Source: Bacillota bacterium (lineage in GTDB: Bacteria; Bacillota; Clostridia; Acetivibrionales; JANLFN01). Taken from it: 64,000 bases of DNA. Of this stretch, positions 24,490 to 33,616 are shown piece by piece. A program made the translations under genes and the position numbers. The stretch spans positions 62,001 through 126,000 of the forward strand of contig JAEZTC010000001.1 in NCBI GenBank assembly GCA_023421675.1, in the 5' to 3' direction. The notes beneath the pieces were generated by a model. The model was not told where the DNA came from. It saw only the letters and a list, made by a program, of their open reading frames with translations, and made no database searches. Within the stretch, counting starts at the first letter, position 1, and every line of letters begins with the position of its first letter.

Positions 24490-25896
24490 ATGTGGGGTGT
24501 GGTTATACTATTTATTGAGATTGATAAAGACCAGAAACGTTCTATAGCAAACCAAATTTATCTGCAGGTACGGAAAAAAATTCTATTCGGAGAACTAAAA
24601 TCTGGGGAACGTCTTCCTTCTACAAGAGAACTGTCCAATGAGCTCCATGTATCAAGGAATACAGTTTTGACAGCCTATGATATGCTTGTATCCGAAGGTT
24701 TTGTAGATAGCTTGCCTGGCTCAGGAAATTATGTTAGCGAGGGTACGTCTAAACAACTGCCGGAGCCGCCTGTATCTGACTTATATACAGCCTCTCTTTC
24801 TGCTGAAAGGATATCAAATGATGTAATCAATTTTGACAGTGGAATCCCTGCACTGGATTTATTCCCTAGAAGCAGATGGGAGCGTTTTGTTATGCGTTCG
24901 TTTATGGAAGCTCCTATATCAGCCCTTGGATACGATGATCCGCAGGGTAGACCAGAGATGCGGGAGGTGCTGGCTGCCTATCTTGAGAAATCGAGAGGAA
25001 TTCACTGCAGCCCGGATCAAATCATTATCACGTCAGGTGCAAAGCAGGGTTTGACGCTTCTCGCAAAATGCCTTCTTGATCAGGAAAGCGAGGTTTGGCT
25101 GGAAGAACCGTGCAATGCCAATGTAAGGCAAATTTTTTCCTATCATACAAAACACATTATGCCAATTGAGGTTGACAGAGAGGGTATCCGGACAGAACAA
25201 TTGCTGCATGGTGGGAAACCTACGCTCATCTTCGCCACACCTTCCCATCAGTTTCCCTTGGGGGGAATAATGTCAATTCAAAGAAGGTTGGAGCTTACAC
25301 GGTTTGCACAGCGGTGCGGGTGCTTTATAGTGGAGGATGACTATGACAGTGAATTCAGATATGACAATATTCCTGTCCGTTCTTTATTTGAGCTTGACAG
25401 TGAGCATGTCATTTATGTCGGAACATTCAGCAAAGTAATGTTCCCATCCCTGCGGTTAGGCTATCTTGTACTGCCATATTCTCTTATTAAGCAATGTCTT
25501 GAGTGGAAGCGCCTTGCAGATCATCACTCCAATTCCATTAACCAACTGGCTTTGATGCGCTTTATTGAAAGTGGGGAATTGGAGAGACACATTTCGCGAA
25601 TGAAAAAGATTTATTACACACGGCGATGTGCTCTGCTGGAATTATTGAGTTTCTACTTTCAGGGACAGGTAAGCATTTATGGTGAATCGGCAGGAATGCA
25701 CATTACAGCTGGGTTTGAGGGGACCACTTTTTCTCCGAACCTTATTGAACGTATAACAGATAAGGGCGTCTATATTGTACCGGTAGAGAAACATTCTATG
25801 TTAGGCGGGCATATTGATAAGGTAATTATGGGATATGCACAGCTTAAGCCTGAAGAAATGGAGAAGGGCCTTTTAAGACTTAAACAATGTATCTAG
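24490..25896 (+). CDS. MocR/PdxR-type GntR regulator with aminotransferase domain
   Basis: About 468 residues. The N-terminal GntR winged helix (about 15-80; SGERLPSTRELSNELHVSRNTVLTAY, given here only as a landmark) is fused to a class I aminotransferase fold (about 110-465), with the PLP Lys in GTFSKVMFPSLRLGY. MocR proteins sense PLP or amino-acid-related effectors and regulate neighbouring genes, here probably the divergent EamA exporter. The start is uncertain: ATG 24490 or GTG 24499 give similar products. Confidence 0.92.
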   Translation: MWGVVILFIEIDKDQKRSIANQIYLQVRKKILFGELKSGERLPSTRELSNELHVSRNTVLTAYDMLVSEGFVDSLPGSGNYVSEGTSKQLPEPPVSDLYTASLSAERISNDVINFDSGIPALDLFPRSRWERFVMRSFMEAPISALGYDDPQGRPEMREVLAAYLEKSRGIHCSPDQIIITSGAKQGLTLLAKCLLDQESEVWLEEPCNANVRQIFSYHTKHIMPIEVDREGIRTEQLLHGGKPTLIFATPSHQFPLGGIMSIQRRLELTRFAQRCGCFIVEDDYDSEFRYDNIPVRSLFELDSEHVIYVGTFSKVMFPSLRLGYLVLPYSLIKQCLEWKRLADHHSNSINQLALMRFIESGELERHISRMKKIYYTRRCALLELLSFYFQGQVSIYGESAGMHITAGFEGTTFSPNLIERITDKGVYIVPVEKHSMLGGHIDKVIMGYAQLKPEEMEKGLLRLKQCI

Positions 25897-26011
25897 AAAT
25901 CCGTCCCTTTCTCACCTATTTAAACTGCAAATACATTAATGTATAATAAATATAAAATTTAAGGCACAAGCAATATAATTTAAGTTATTTTAATTAATGG
26001 GGGAATTTTAT

Positions 26012-27493
26012 ATGAACAATATTCCAAAAGTAAAGCTTGGAATTGTAGCTGTAAGCAGAGACTGCTTTCCGGTAGAACTGAGCAAGGAGAGAAGAAAGGC
26101 TGTTGCAAAAACTTGTTCCGGTAAAGGGATTGAAATATTTCAGGCAGATACAGTTGTAGAGAATGAAAAGGATATGCTTAAAGCTCTTGAAGAAATAAAT
26201 ACTGCAGGGGTTAATGCATTGGTAGTATACTTGGGTAACTTTGGACCTGAAGGACCTGAAACGTTATTGGCACAAAAGTTTTCCGGACCTTCAATGTTTG
26301 TAGCTGCTGCTGAAGAGACTGAAACCAATCTTGTAAGCGGACGCGGAGACGCTTACTGCGGTATGCTCAATGCTTCTTATAATCTGGGTCTAAGAAATAT
26401 GAACCCATATATCCCGGAATATCCTGTAGGTACGCCGGATGATATTACAGAAATGATTATGGATTTTGAAAATATCGCAAGAGTTATGCTGGGTATTTCA
26501 AAGTTAAAAATATTCAGTTTCGGGCCAAGACCACAGGACTTTCTGGCGTGTAATGCTCCTATCAAGCCTTTATTTGATTTGGGAGTAGAAATTATGGAGA
26601 ATTCTGAACTTGATTTGTTTGAAGCTTTCAATAACCATGCAAATGACCCGAGAATACCTGCGGTTGTAAAAGAAATGGAAGCCGAACTGGGCAGCGGAAA
26701 CGGTTATCCGGGAATTCTGCCAAAGCTTGCGCAGTATGAACTTACATTGAGGGATTGGGCTGAAAATAACAAGGGTGCATCAGAATATGTCGCATTTGCA
26801 AATAAATGCTGGCCTGCATTCCAGACCCAGTTTGGTTTTGTTCCGTGCTATGTGAATTCAAGGCTTGCATCAGTTGGAATACCTGTAGCTTGCGAAACCG
26901 ATATTTATGGTGCGTTAAGCGAGTACATAATTACATGCGCAACTCAGCTTCCTGCCACTCTTCTTGATATAAACAATACTGTTCCAAAGGACATGTATGA
27001 AAACAATAAGGATAAATTTGAAGGTTATACGCTTAAAGACCTGTTTATGGGCTTCCACTGCGGGAATACTCCTTCAAGCTGCATGAAGAACTGTGCAATG
27101 AAGTACCAGCTTATAATGCACAGACTGCTTGAGCCTGATAAGGAACCTGACATATCCAGAGGAACCCTGGAAGGTACCATAAAACCAGGAGAGATAACAT
27201 TTTTCAGATTACAGACCACAGCAGACTGCAAACTGAAAAGCTATGTGGCAGAAGGGGAAATAATTGATGTTGATCCTAAATCATTTGGAGCTATAGGTGT
27301 ATTTGCAATTAAAGAAATGGCAAGGTTCTACAGACATGTACTTATTGCTAAAAGGTATCCTCACCATGGCGGTGTTGCATTCAAACATATCGGAAAGGTA
27401 CTGTTCGCTGTTATGAAACTTCTGAAGATAGAAGACGTAGCCTTTAACCAGCCGACAGCAATGCTTTATAAGGATGAAAACCCGTTTAAATAA
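26012..27493 (+). CDS. L-fucose/L-arabinose isomerase-family sugar isomerase, copy 1
   Basis: A 493-residue member of the fucose/arabinose isomerase superfamily (FucI-like, not classical AraA). Visible are the N-terminal KLGIVAVSRDCFPV, the FGPRPQDFLACN block, CETDIYGA with likely metal-binding Glu and Asp, and the C-terminal KRYPHHGGVAF. It should interconvert an aldose and a ketose. With the downstream kinase and ribulose-phosphate epimerase, L-arabinose to L-ribulose is the best guess. ATG 26012 follows GGGGGAATTTTAT. A near-identical gene sits at 37418. This copy has its own terminator and is outside the main transcript. Confidence 0.85.
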   Translation: MNNIPKVKLGIVAVSRDCFPVELSKERRKAVAKTCSGKGIEIFQADTVVENEKDMLKALEEINTAGVNALVVYLGNFGPEGPETLLAQKFSGPSMFVAAAEETETNLVSGRGDAYCGMLNASYNLGLRNMNPYIPEYPVGTPDDITEMIMDFENIARVMLGISKLKIFSFGPRPQDFLACNAPIKPLFDLGVEIMENSELDLFEAFNNHANDPRIPAVVKEMEAELGSGNGYPGILPKLAQYELTLRDWAENNKGASEYVAFANKCWPAFQTQFGFVPCYVNSRLASVGIPVACETDIYGALSEYIITCATQLPATLLDINNTVPKDMYENNKDKFEGYTLKDLFMGFHCGNTPSSCMKNCAMKYQLIMHRLLEPDKEPDISRGTLEGTIKPGEITFFRLQTTADCKLKSYVAEGEIIDVDPKSFGAIGVFAIKEMARFYRHVLIAKRYPHHGGVAFKHIGKVLFAVMKLLKIEDVAFNQPTAMLYKDENPFK

Positions 27494-27530
27494 GGATTTA
27501 AATTAAATAAAAGGCTTTAAAAACTGTAAA

Positions 27531-27564
27531 AAGGGTTGTGTTTATAAGAGCACAACCCTTTTTT
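27531..27564 (+). terminator. Terminator of isomerase copy 1
   Basis: AAGGGTTGTG (27531-27540) pairs perfectly with CACAACCCTT (27551-27560), flanked by A and T runs. Confidence 0.92.
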
Positions 27565-27753
27565 ATGCCTTTGCAAGAATGTGGTAATAAATATTACTTT
27601 ATTCTAACCTTTTTTCTAAAAACAAATATGTTCTGAATCGTAAAACATTGTAACTTTACAAAAATTTAATCAATTGTTATGTCCATTTAATAGTTTTATA
27701 ATAAATATATCTCTTTAAAGTATCGGCAAAAATTAAGAATATGGGGGTTAACA

Positions 27754-28758
27754 ATGAAAAGGCTTGTAAAGTTTTCAGCTTGTATCATTTTGCTATTTTT
27801 ATTAGCATCTTCAATCTCCTGTTCAACGCAAAAAAGCAGCACTGTCGACAGTACTACGCTTGAGAAAACAACCCAGAAAAAAATCGTTCTAGGTTTTTCA
27901 CAGCTGGGAGACGAAAGTGATTGGCGTGCTGCAAATACAGAATCTATAAAGTCAGCAGCAAAAAAAGCAGGTATTGAACTAAAGTTTTCAAATGCTTATC
28001 AAAAGCAGGATGAACAGATAAAAGCAATCAGATCATTTATTGCTCAGCAGGTTGATGTAATAGCTTTTTCACCTTTCGTGGAGAGTGGATGGGACTCGGT
28101 ATTAAAGGAAGCAAAAGTTGCAAATATTCCTGTAGTCATACTGGACAGAAGTATTGAGATAACGGATGAATCACTTTATGTTACTTATATAGGCTCCGAT
28201 TTTGAGGAAGAAGGAAGGAAAGCCGGAAGATGGCTTCTTGAGAAAACAAAGGGTTTAAAAGGAGACATTAATGTAGTTGAGATAGAGGGAAATGCCGGCT
28301 CAACGCCGGCAATAGGGCGTAAAAAAGGCTTTGAGGAAACCATAAAAGAAAATCCGAATATAAAAATCTTATTATCCCAGTCGGGAGATTTCATGGAATC
28401 TAAAGGAAAGGAAGTAATGGAATTCTTCCTCAAAATGAAGGGTAACAATATTAATTATCTTTTTGCTCATAATGATGATATGGCTCTGGGCGCTGTTGAA
28501 GCCATACAGGAGTATGGGCTGAAACCCGGAAATGATATAAAAATCGTATCAGTTGACGCAAATAGGGCAGCTTTTGAAGCTATGGTTGCAGGAAAAATCA
28601 ATTGTACGGTAGAATGCAACCCACTTCAGGGACCTCAGCTTATGGAAACTGTTAAGGATATTATTAATGGTAAAGCTGTTCCCAAAAGAATACTTATTGA
28701 CGAAGGTATATTCCCGGAAGAATCTGCAGCAGTTGAGCTTCTTAACCGCAAATATTAA
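27754..28758 (+). CDS. Sugar-binding lipoprotein, likely AraP-like sensor component
   Basis: A 334-residue type I periplasmic-binding protein with a lipoprotein signal (CIILLFLLASSISC; lipobox Cys about 24) and the YtfQ/RbsB-like fold (LGFSQLGDESDWRAANTES, given as landmark, and HNDDMALGAVEAIQEYG). It is a paralogue of the transporter binding protein at 32399 (both have the xxESDWR-ANT motif). Its stop is only about 50 bp from the histidine kinase start, so it probably presents the sugar to the kinase, as AraP does in the AraPST system of Geobacillus. A transport role is less likely as no ATPase follows directly. Confidence 0.85.
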   Translation: MKRLVKFSACIILLFLLASSISCSTQKSSTVDSTTLEKTTQKKIVLGFSQLGDESDWRAANTESIKSAAKKAGIELKFSNAYQKQDEQIKAIRSFIAQQVDVIAFSPFVESGWDSVLKEAKVANIPVVILDRSIEITDESLYVTYIGSDFEEEGRKAGRWLLEKTKGLKGDINVVEIEGNAGSTPAIGRKKGFEETIKENPNIKILLSQSGDFMESKGKEVMEFFLKMKGNNINYLFAHNDDMALGAVEAIQEYGLKPGNDIKIVSVDANRAAFEAMVAGKINCTVECNPLQGPQLMETVKDIINGKAVPKRILIDEGIFPEESAAVELLNRKY

Positions 28759-28811
28759 ACTGTTAAATCTAGGTACCAGCCTTTTAAATCATCATGGACG
28801 GGGGAAACGCT

Positions 28812-30311
28812 GTGCGGTTAAAATCCATTATACATGCATTCAAAAAATTTAAGCTTATTGATACTATTACTTCTGCAAATTTGTCTATAAGAAATAAGAT
28901 TATTATTGCATTTATTATTGTAATACTGCTTATGGGAATCCTTAATATTGCTATGCTTTATAGCTCTCTAAAGTATAGTGAACAATACAATACAGTAGTT
29001 TTGAACATTACCAATGCAAACAGCATCAATGGCATAGTAAAAACCAGAATAGACAGTGAAATGTGGGATATAGTCAAAGGTAAGGTCAAGTTCGAAGAAG
29101 GAAAGCAATATGAAATAATCAGGGAAATAAACACAAATATCAAGAATATAATGAAAAATGTTAGTAATCCGGACAATAGAACAAGACTTGATGTAACACT
29201 TCGTACCATGAAGACCCTTACCAGCTATGTTGATACCATGGGTCAGCAAATCAGAGATAAAAGGCGTGTTGCTGAGAATGAGAAAGTTCTGGAGGAGATA
29301 AGAGGAGTATCCTCCCTTGTAGAAGAAAACATACAGGAGTTCATTCTGTATGAGCTTCAGGATTCTGCAGAAATAAATACCAAGATACAGAACAATATAA
29401 AAAGCTGGGTTTTGACTAATATTATAGTTTTGGGCCTGGTATTTGTTTTTTCAGGTTTTGCAGCTTGGGTCATCGGAGAAAGCATTTCCAAGCCCATACG
29501 CGTATTGCACAAAATGACAAAATCCATATCCGAAGGTAATCTTGACGTAAGAGTCGAGAATAAAAATGTCGATGAGATTACCAGCCTCGGCAGAAGCTTT
29601 AACATAATGACACAAAAAATAAAAGAATTGTTTGAGAAAAGTATCAAGGAGCAGGAGGAACTGAAAAAGGCTGAATTAAAGGTTATGCAGGCTCAGATTA
29701 ATCCTCATTTTTTATATAATACGCTTGATACCATCATATGGATGGCTGAAGCCAACAAAAGTGAGCAGGTAATTGAAATTGTACGCGCACTTTCAAACTT
29801 TTTCAGAATTACCCTCAGCAAGGGAAACGACTGGATAACAATTAGAGATGAAGTAGCACACATCAGAAGCTATCTTATAATTCAGAAAATAAGGTACAGG
29901 GATATATTGGACTTTGATATAGATATTGACGAAAAAATCATGGACTATACAATCTTAAAACTTACATTGCAGCCTATTGTGGAAAATGCTCTTTACCATG
30001 GAATTAAGAACAAAAGAAAGGGAGGGGTAATAACCATAAGCGGTTACAAGACTGAGGATGGTAAAATAGTTTTTAAAATTAATGATAATGGGGCGGGAAT
30101 GACCGAGGAACGCTATAAGGAAGTACAAGCGGAGCTTGAAGACGACTCGAAGGAAATGGTTATAAAGGACAGGGGCTTCGGCCTGAGTAATGTTCATAAG
30201 AGGATAAAGCTCTACTATGGAGAACAATATGGGCTGAGCATCAGCACTGAGAATGAAATAGGTACAGAAGTATCAGTAGTTATACCTATAAGAGGTGAAT
30301 TGGGTGTATAA
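28812..30311 (+). CDS. YesM/LytS-type sensor histidine kinase, AraS-like
   Basis: About 499 residues: membrane span (about 25-50), extracytoplasmic sensor (about 50-195), second span (about 196-222), HAMP (about 222-275), His_kinase dimerisation box with the phospho-acceptor in QINPHFLYNTLD (about residue 297), and an HATPase domain with NDNGAGM and RGFGLSNV. This is the family that works with YesN-type regulators. GTG 28812 has ACGGGGG at good spacing; ATG 28794 is the other option. It overlaps the regulator gene by 8 bp, indicating coupled translation. Confidence 0.88.
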   Translation: MRLKSIIHAFKKFKLIDTITSANLSIRNKIIIAFIIVILLMGILNIAMLYSSLKYSEQYNTVVLNITNANSINGIVKTRIDSEMWDIVKGKVKFEEGKQYEIIREINTNIKNIMKNVSNPDNRTRLDVTLRTMKTLTSYVDTMGQQIRDKRRVAENEKVLEEIRGVSSLVEENIQEFILYELQDSAEINTKIQNNIKSWVLTNIIVLGLVFVFSGFAAWVIGESISKPIRVLHKMTKSISEGNLDVRVENKNVDEITSLGRSFNIMTQKIKELFEKSIKEQEELKKAELKVMQAQINPHFLYNTLDTIIWMAEANKSEQVIEIVRALSNFFRITLSKGNDWITIRDEVAHIRSYLIIQKIRYRDILDFDIDIDEKIMDYTILKLTLQPIVENALYHGIKNKRKGGVITISGYKTEDGKIVFKINDNGAGMTEERYKEVQAELEDDSKEMVIKDRGFGLSNVHKRIKLYYGEQYGLSISTENEIGTEVSVVIPIRGELGV

Positions 30312-31902
30312 GGTATTTATTGTTGATGATGAGATTGTAACACGTGAAGGGATAAGGGATAACATTAAATGGGAGAACACTAACTTTGTGTTAGCTGGAG
30401 AAGCTCCGGATGGTGAAATTGCAATTCCCATGATACAGGAAATTAAACCGGATATAGTTGTTACAGACATAAAAATGCCTTTCATGGATGGCTTGCAGTT
30501 AAGCAGGATAATCAAAAAAAGCATACCCTGGATAAAGATAATAATCCTCAGTGGTCATGATGAATTTGATTATGCCAGAGAAGCCATACGTATAGGTATT
30601 AATGAATTTATGCTAAAGCCGGTCAGTTCGTCTGATTTAATTGAGGTCTTGAATAAGGTGGCTCTCCAGATAGAACAGGAAAAGAAGGAACGGGAAAATA
30701 CTGAAAAACTAAAAAGGCAGATAGAAAGCAATGTACCTCTGTTCAGAAACGAGTTCCTGAACAAGCTTGTGCTGGGTTTGGTCCCACCGCTGGAAGTAAT
30801 CGATGGGTGTTCTCGCTATGACATCAATATAATAGCTAAGTTCTATCTGACTTTGATTATTGAATTTGAAATACCTGATGTTAATGAGCATGAATATGAC
30901 TATTCCGAGTACTTAAAGTCTGAGGCGTTAGTTGACACTATGTTTGCCGATAACAGCGACTATATCATATTTAAAATGAACCACAATCAGAAGGTAGTGA
31001 TTATTAAAGGTGATAAGCCCATGGCACTGGAAGAAACTGCGTACAGCATGGCTCAGGCTATAAAATATGAGGTTGAAAGGAATACACCATTCCGGATTGC
31101 AATAAGTATCGGAAGTGTAAGGGAAAGGCTTCAGGGTATTCCTCTTTCCTATAAAGATGCACAGATGGTCCAAAGTTACAAATATATGTACGGAAGCAAT
31201 AAAATCATTGGAATAAATGATATCAAAATAGACTCTGCGAGTAAAAAAGAATATATCAAAATTGATAAAAATGATATCCGTGACTTTTTGAAGTGCGGTT
31301 CAAAGGCAGACATAGAAAAGTACATTGATGGATACGTGAAGAACCTTAGTGTAACAGGAATGAAATCACTTATCTATATTTATTATGTTTTTATGGATAT
31401 AGTTATGAACACCTCAAAATTTATATTCGACCTTGGAGGAGATATCGAAAGTTTGATTCCGGAGGTGGCCAATCTTGAAATGATAGTTTCTAATATAGAT
31501 TCTATAATGAAGTTTAAGGAGCAAGCTGTAAAACTTCTTACAAAGGTTTTTGAATACAGGGACAGCAGAGTTGAGAATAAGTATAACGGTATAATCAGTA
31601 AAGCAAAGGAATATATAAAAAATAATTTTTATGACCCGAATATTTCCCTTAATATGGTTGCATCGGCAGTAAACTTGAGTCCCAGCCATTTCAGTACTGT
31701 TTTCAGCCAGGAAACAGGTGAAAATTTTATTGAATACTTGACAAGGATGAGAATGAAAAAAGCCATGGAACTTCTTAAGACAACTACGCAAAAGTCCTCC
31801 GAAATAGCCTATAATATAGGCTACAACGATCCTCATTATTTCAGTTATATTTTTAAAAAGACAGCCGGAGTGACACCAAAGGAATTTAGAAACGAGAAAT
31901 AA
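30304..31902 (+). CDS. YesN-type AraC response regulator, AraT-like
   Basis: About 532 residues. The receiver domain (about 1-120) has VDDE, the phospho-acceptor Asp in TDIKMPFMDG, and the conserved Lys in LKPV. A long middle part (about 130-420) follows, then an AraC-type double helix-turn-helix (about 430-530) ending YNIGYNDPHYFSYIFKKTAGVTP. It should activate pentose-uptake and catabolic genes downstream. The start is set at GTG 30304 with AGAGGTG upstream; GTG 30295 in the same frame is possible. The gene is translationally coupled to the kinase. Confidence 0.9.
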   Translation: MYKVFIVDDEIVTREGIRDNIKWENTNFVLAGEAPDGEIAIPMIQEIKPDIVVTDIKMPFMDGLQLSRIIKKSIPWIKIIILSGHDEFDYAREAIRIGINEFMLKPVSSSDLIEVLNKVALQIEQEKKERENTEKLKRQIESNVPLFRNEFLNKLVLGLVPPLEVIDGCSRYDINIIAKFYLTLIIEFEIPDVNEHEYDYSEYLKSEALVDTMFADNSDYIIFKMNHNQKVVIIKGDKPMALEETAYSMAQAIKYEVERNTPFRIAISIGSVRERLQGIPLSYKDAQMVQSYKYMYGSNKIIGINDIKIDSASKKEYIKIDKNDIRDFLKCGSKADIEKYIDGYVKNLSVTGMKSLIYIYYVFMDIVMNTSKFIFDLGGDIESLIPEVANLEMIVSNIDSIMKFKEQAVKLLTKVFEYRDSRVENKYNGIISKAKEYIKNNFYDPNISLNMVASAVNLSPSHFSTVFSQETGENFIEYLTRMRMKKAMELLKTTTQKSSEIAYNIGYNDPHYFSYIFKKTAGVTPKEFRNEK

Positions 31903-31915
31903 CTATTGTAATATA

Positions 31916-32000
31916 TAGGATGAAGTAAATTTCTTATACATTATTTGCATTTCTAAAGCCAAATGCAAATGGGTATCAAATCAGAATTTACTTTATCCTA
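31916..32000. repeat. 85-bp nested fold-back element
   Basis: An outer inverted repeat (31916-31934 with 31983-32000, one mismatch and one bulge) encloses a perfect inner stem ATTTGCATTT (31943-31952) with 31961-31970. It starts 14 bp after the response-regulator stop. It may be a terminator, but no T-run follows, and a miniature inverted-repeat element is possible. Confidence 0.55.
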
Positions 32001-32011
32001 TTACAGATGTA

Positions 32012-32094
32012 ATAAGTTGAATTAAACTCATTTATCATACCATTATGGCCGGCATTAAGGACATGATGCATATTAAATATTTAATTCAACTTAT
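32012..32094. repeat. 83-bp inverted-repeat element
   Basis: ATAAGTTGAATTAAA (32012-32026) is perfectly inverted at 32080-32094 around a 53-nt centre that includes the near-palindrome TGGCCGGCA. It is almost the same size as, and 11 bp from, the preceding fold-back element. Confidence 0.55.
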
Positions 32095-32205
32095 ATTGTC
32101 CGTAAAAAAATGAACTTTCAAAATAAAAACGTATCATTTCCAATACTTTTTTTGGAAAATTCAAGTAGCCTAATAAAACTTAATAAAAAAATAAACATAT
32201 CGAAT

Positions 32206-32247
32206 AAAAAAACCAACATTTTACCAAATGATGGTTTTTTTGTTTTT
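32206..32247. terminator. Bidirectional-looking terminator upstream of the transport binding protein
   Basis: AAAAAAACCA (32206-32215) and CATTT (32217-32221) pair with AAATG (32226-32230) and TGGTTTTTTT (32232-32241) with one mismatch, then GTTTTTT follows. It separates the sensor operon from the transporter operon. Confidence 0.8.
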
Positions 32248-32398
32248 TAAAATTAGATAAATTAATCTACCTATGCCCAAAGCAATTGCATTGAGTAAAC
32301 ATACTACCCAAAATATAATGAAGGTGTATTAAACGAGGCATACTCTTCCGCGGAGAGAATGCGGGAAACTAATTATTAATTAATTAGGAGGAAAAATA

Positions 32399-33427
32399 AT
32401 GAGAAGGTTTTCAAAAGTTATCGGTTTGTTAGTTGCAATGATTATGACATTTTCATTGGCAGCATGTGGTAGTTCAAGCAGTTCAAGCAGTACTGATTCC
32501 AACAACACAGCATCAACAGTAAGTTCCGATTCTAAAGCAAAATCAGATAAGAAAGTTACTGTAGGTGTTGTGCAGACAAATGCGAACGAGTCAGACTGGC
32601 GTACTGCAAACACAAAGTCTTTCAAAGAAGCATTTGGTAAAGCAGGTTTTGATCTGAAAATAGTTTATGGTGAAGGCGACCATGCAAAACAGATCTCACA
32701 GGCACAACAGCTTATCCAGGAAGAAGTTGACTATCTTGTAGTTTTAGGACTTCAGGCAGCAGGTTGGGAAGACGTAGCAAAGGCTGCTAAGCAAGCTGGA
32801 ATTCCATTTATTATGGCTGACCGTAAACTTGACTTGGCAGAGGATCTTTACACGGCAATGGTATGCTCCGATTTCGAAGCTGAAGGTAAGAAGGCTGTTG
32901 AATGGCTGAAAAATCAAAAACTCAGTGAGAACAATATTGTTGTACTTGGCGGTGACACAGGTTCTTCCGCTCAGATTGGACGTTCAAAAGCTATTGATGA
33001 CGGCGCAAAGGCAAATAACTGGAAAATCGTATTCAATCAGAATATGAAGGGTTGGGACGAAACACTTGCAAAGCAGGCTGTTGCTGATCTTATAGCTAAA
33101 GGAACCAAATTCAACGTTGTATACGCTGAAAACGACAATATGGCTCGTGGTGCTTGCGCTGCTATGGATGCTGCAGGTATTAAATACGGAAAGAGCGGCA
33201 ATGTAAAGGTTATTGCTTTTGATGCAAACAAGTGGGCTCTTAAGAATGTTCTTGAAGGTAAATTTAACCTTGACGTTGAGTGCAATCCTCTCCATGGTCC
33301 TCGTATTGTTGAATTAATTAATAAGCTTGAGGCTGGAGAAAAAGTTGAAAAGAATGCATATGTTACTGAAGAAGTGTTTGATACTGCTACTATAACACAA
33401 GAAATCGTTGATAAACGCAGTTATTAA
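32399..33427 (+). CDS. Sugar ABC transporter substrate-binding lipoprotein, AraE/YtfQ-like
   Basis: A 342-residue lipoprotein: signal peptide with lipobox LAAC-G (Cys about 22), Ser/Thr-rich linker (about 23-55), then a type I binding-protein fold (VTVGVVQTNANESDWRTANT as landmark; ENDNMARGACAAMDAAG). The sugar is probably a pentose or furanose, by similarity to YtfQ and by the downstream enzymes. TAGGAGG precedes ATG 32399. It is the first gene of the transporter operon, and a hairpin before the ATPase gene may keep its mRNA more abundant than the rest. Confidence 0.92.
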   Translation: MRRFSKVIGLLVAMIMTFSLAACGSSSSSSSTDSNNTASTVSSDSKAKSDKKVTVGVVQTNANESDWRTANTKSFKEAFGKAGFDLKIVYGEGDHAKQISQAQQLIQEEVDYLVVLGLQAAGWEDVAKAAKQAGIPFIMADRKLDLAEDLYTAMVCSDFEAEGKKAVEWLKNQKLSENNIVVLGGDTGSSAQIGRSKAIDDGAKANNWKIVFNQNMKGWDETLAKQAVADLIAKGTKFNVVYAENDNMARGACAAMDAAGIKYGKSGNVKVIAFDANKWALKNVLEGKFNLDVECNPLHGPRIVELINKLEAGEKVEKNAYVTEEVFDTATITQEIVDKRSY

Positions 33428-33493
33428 TAAATGTAATTGTTTCTGTTGATTATACAGTAATTTTCAACAAGTTAACAAGGTAAATATTGATGG

Positions 33494-33548
33494 AATGCGC
33501 GGCACCGAGCTATGTGGATATTGTTTTCAGATCTTGGCACCGCGCATT
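33494..33548 (+). other. Intra-operon hairpin between binding protein and ATPase genes
   Basis: AATGCGCGG (33494-33502) pairs perfectly with CCGCGCATT (33540-33548), without a T-run. Such hairpins often stabilise the upstream mRNA or attenuate read-through so that binding protein exceeds transporter. Confidence 0.55.
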
Positions 33549-33616
33549 TCTCAAATAGCAGAAGTGACATGATAATGTCTGATATTGTGTCTGAAAGGAG
33601 GTTTGAGTTTATTACT

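Noticed and set aside
27494..27753. A riboswitch ahead of the sugar-sensor lipoprotein
   Set aside because: Apart from the isomerase terminator I see no conserved structure or known riboswitch motif in the gap.
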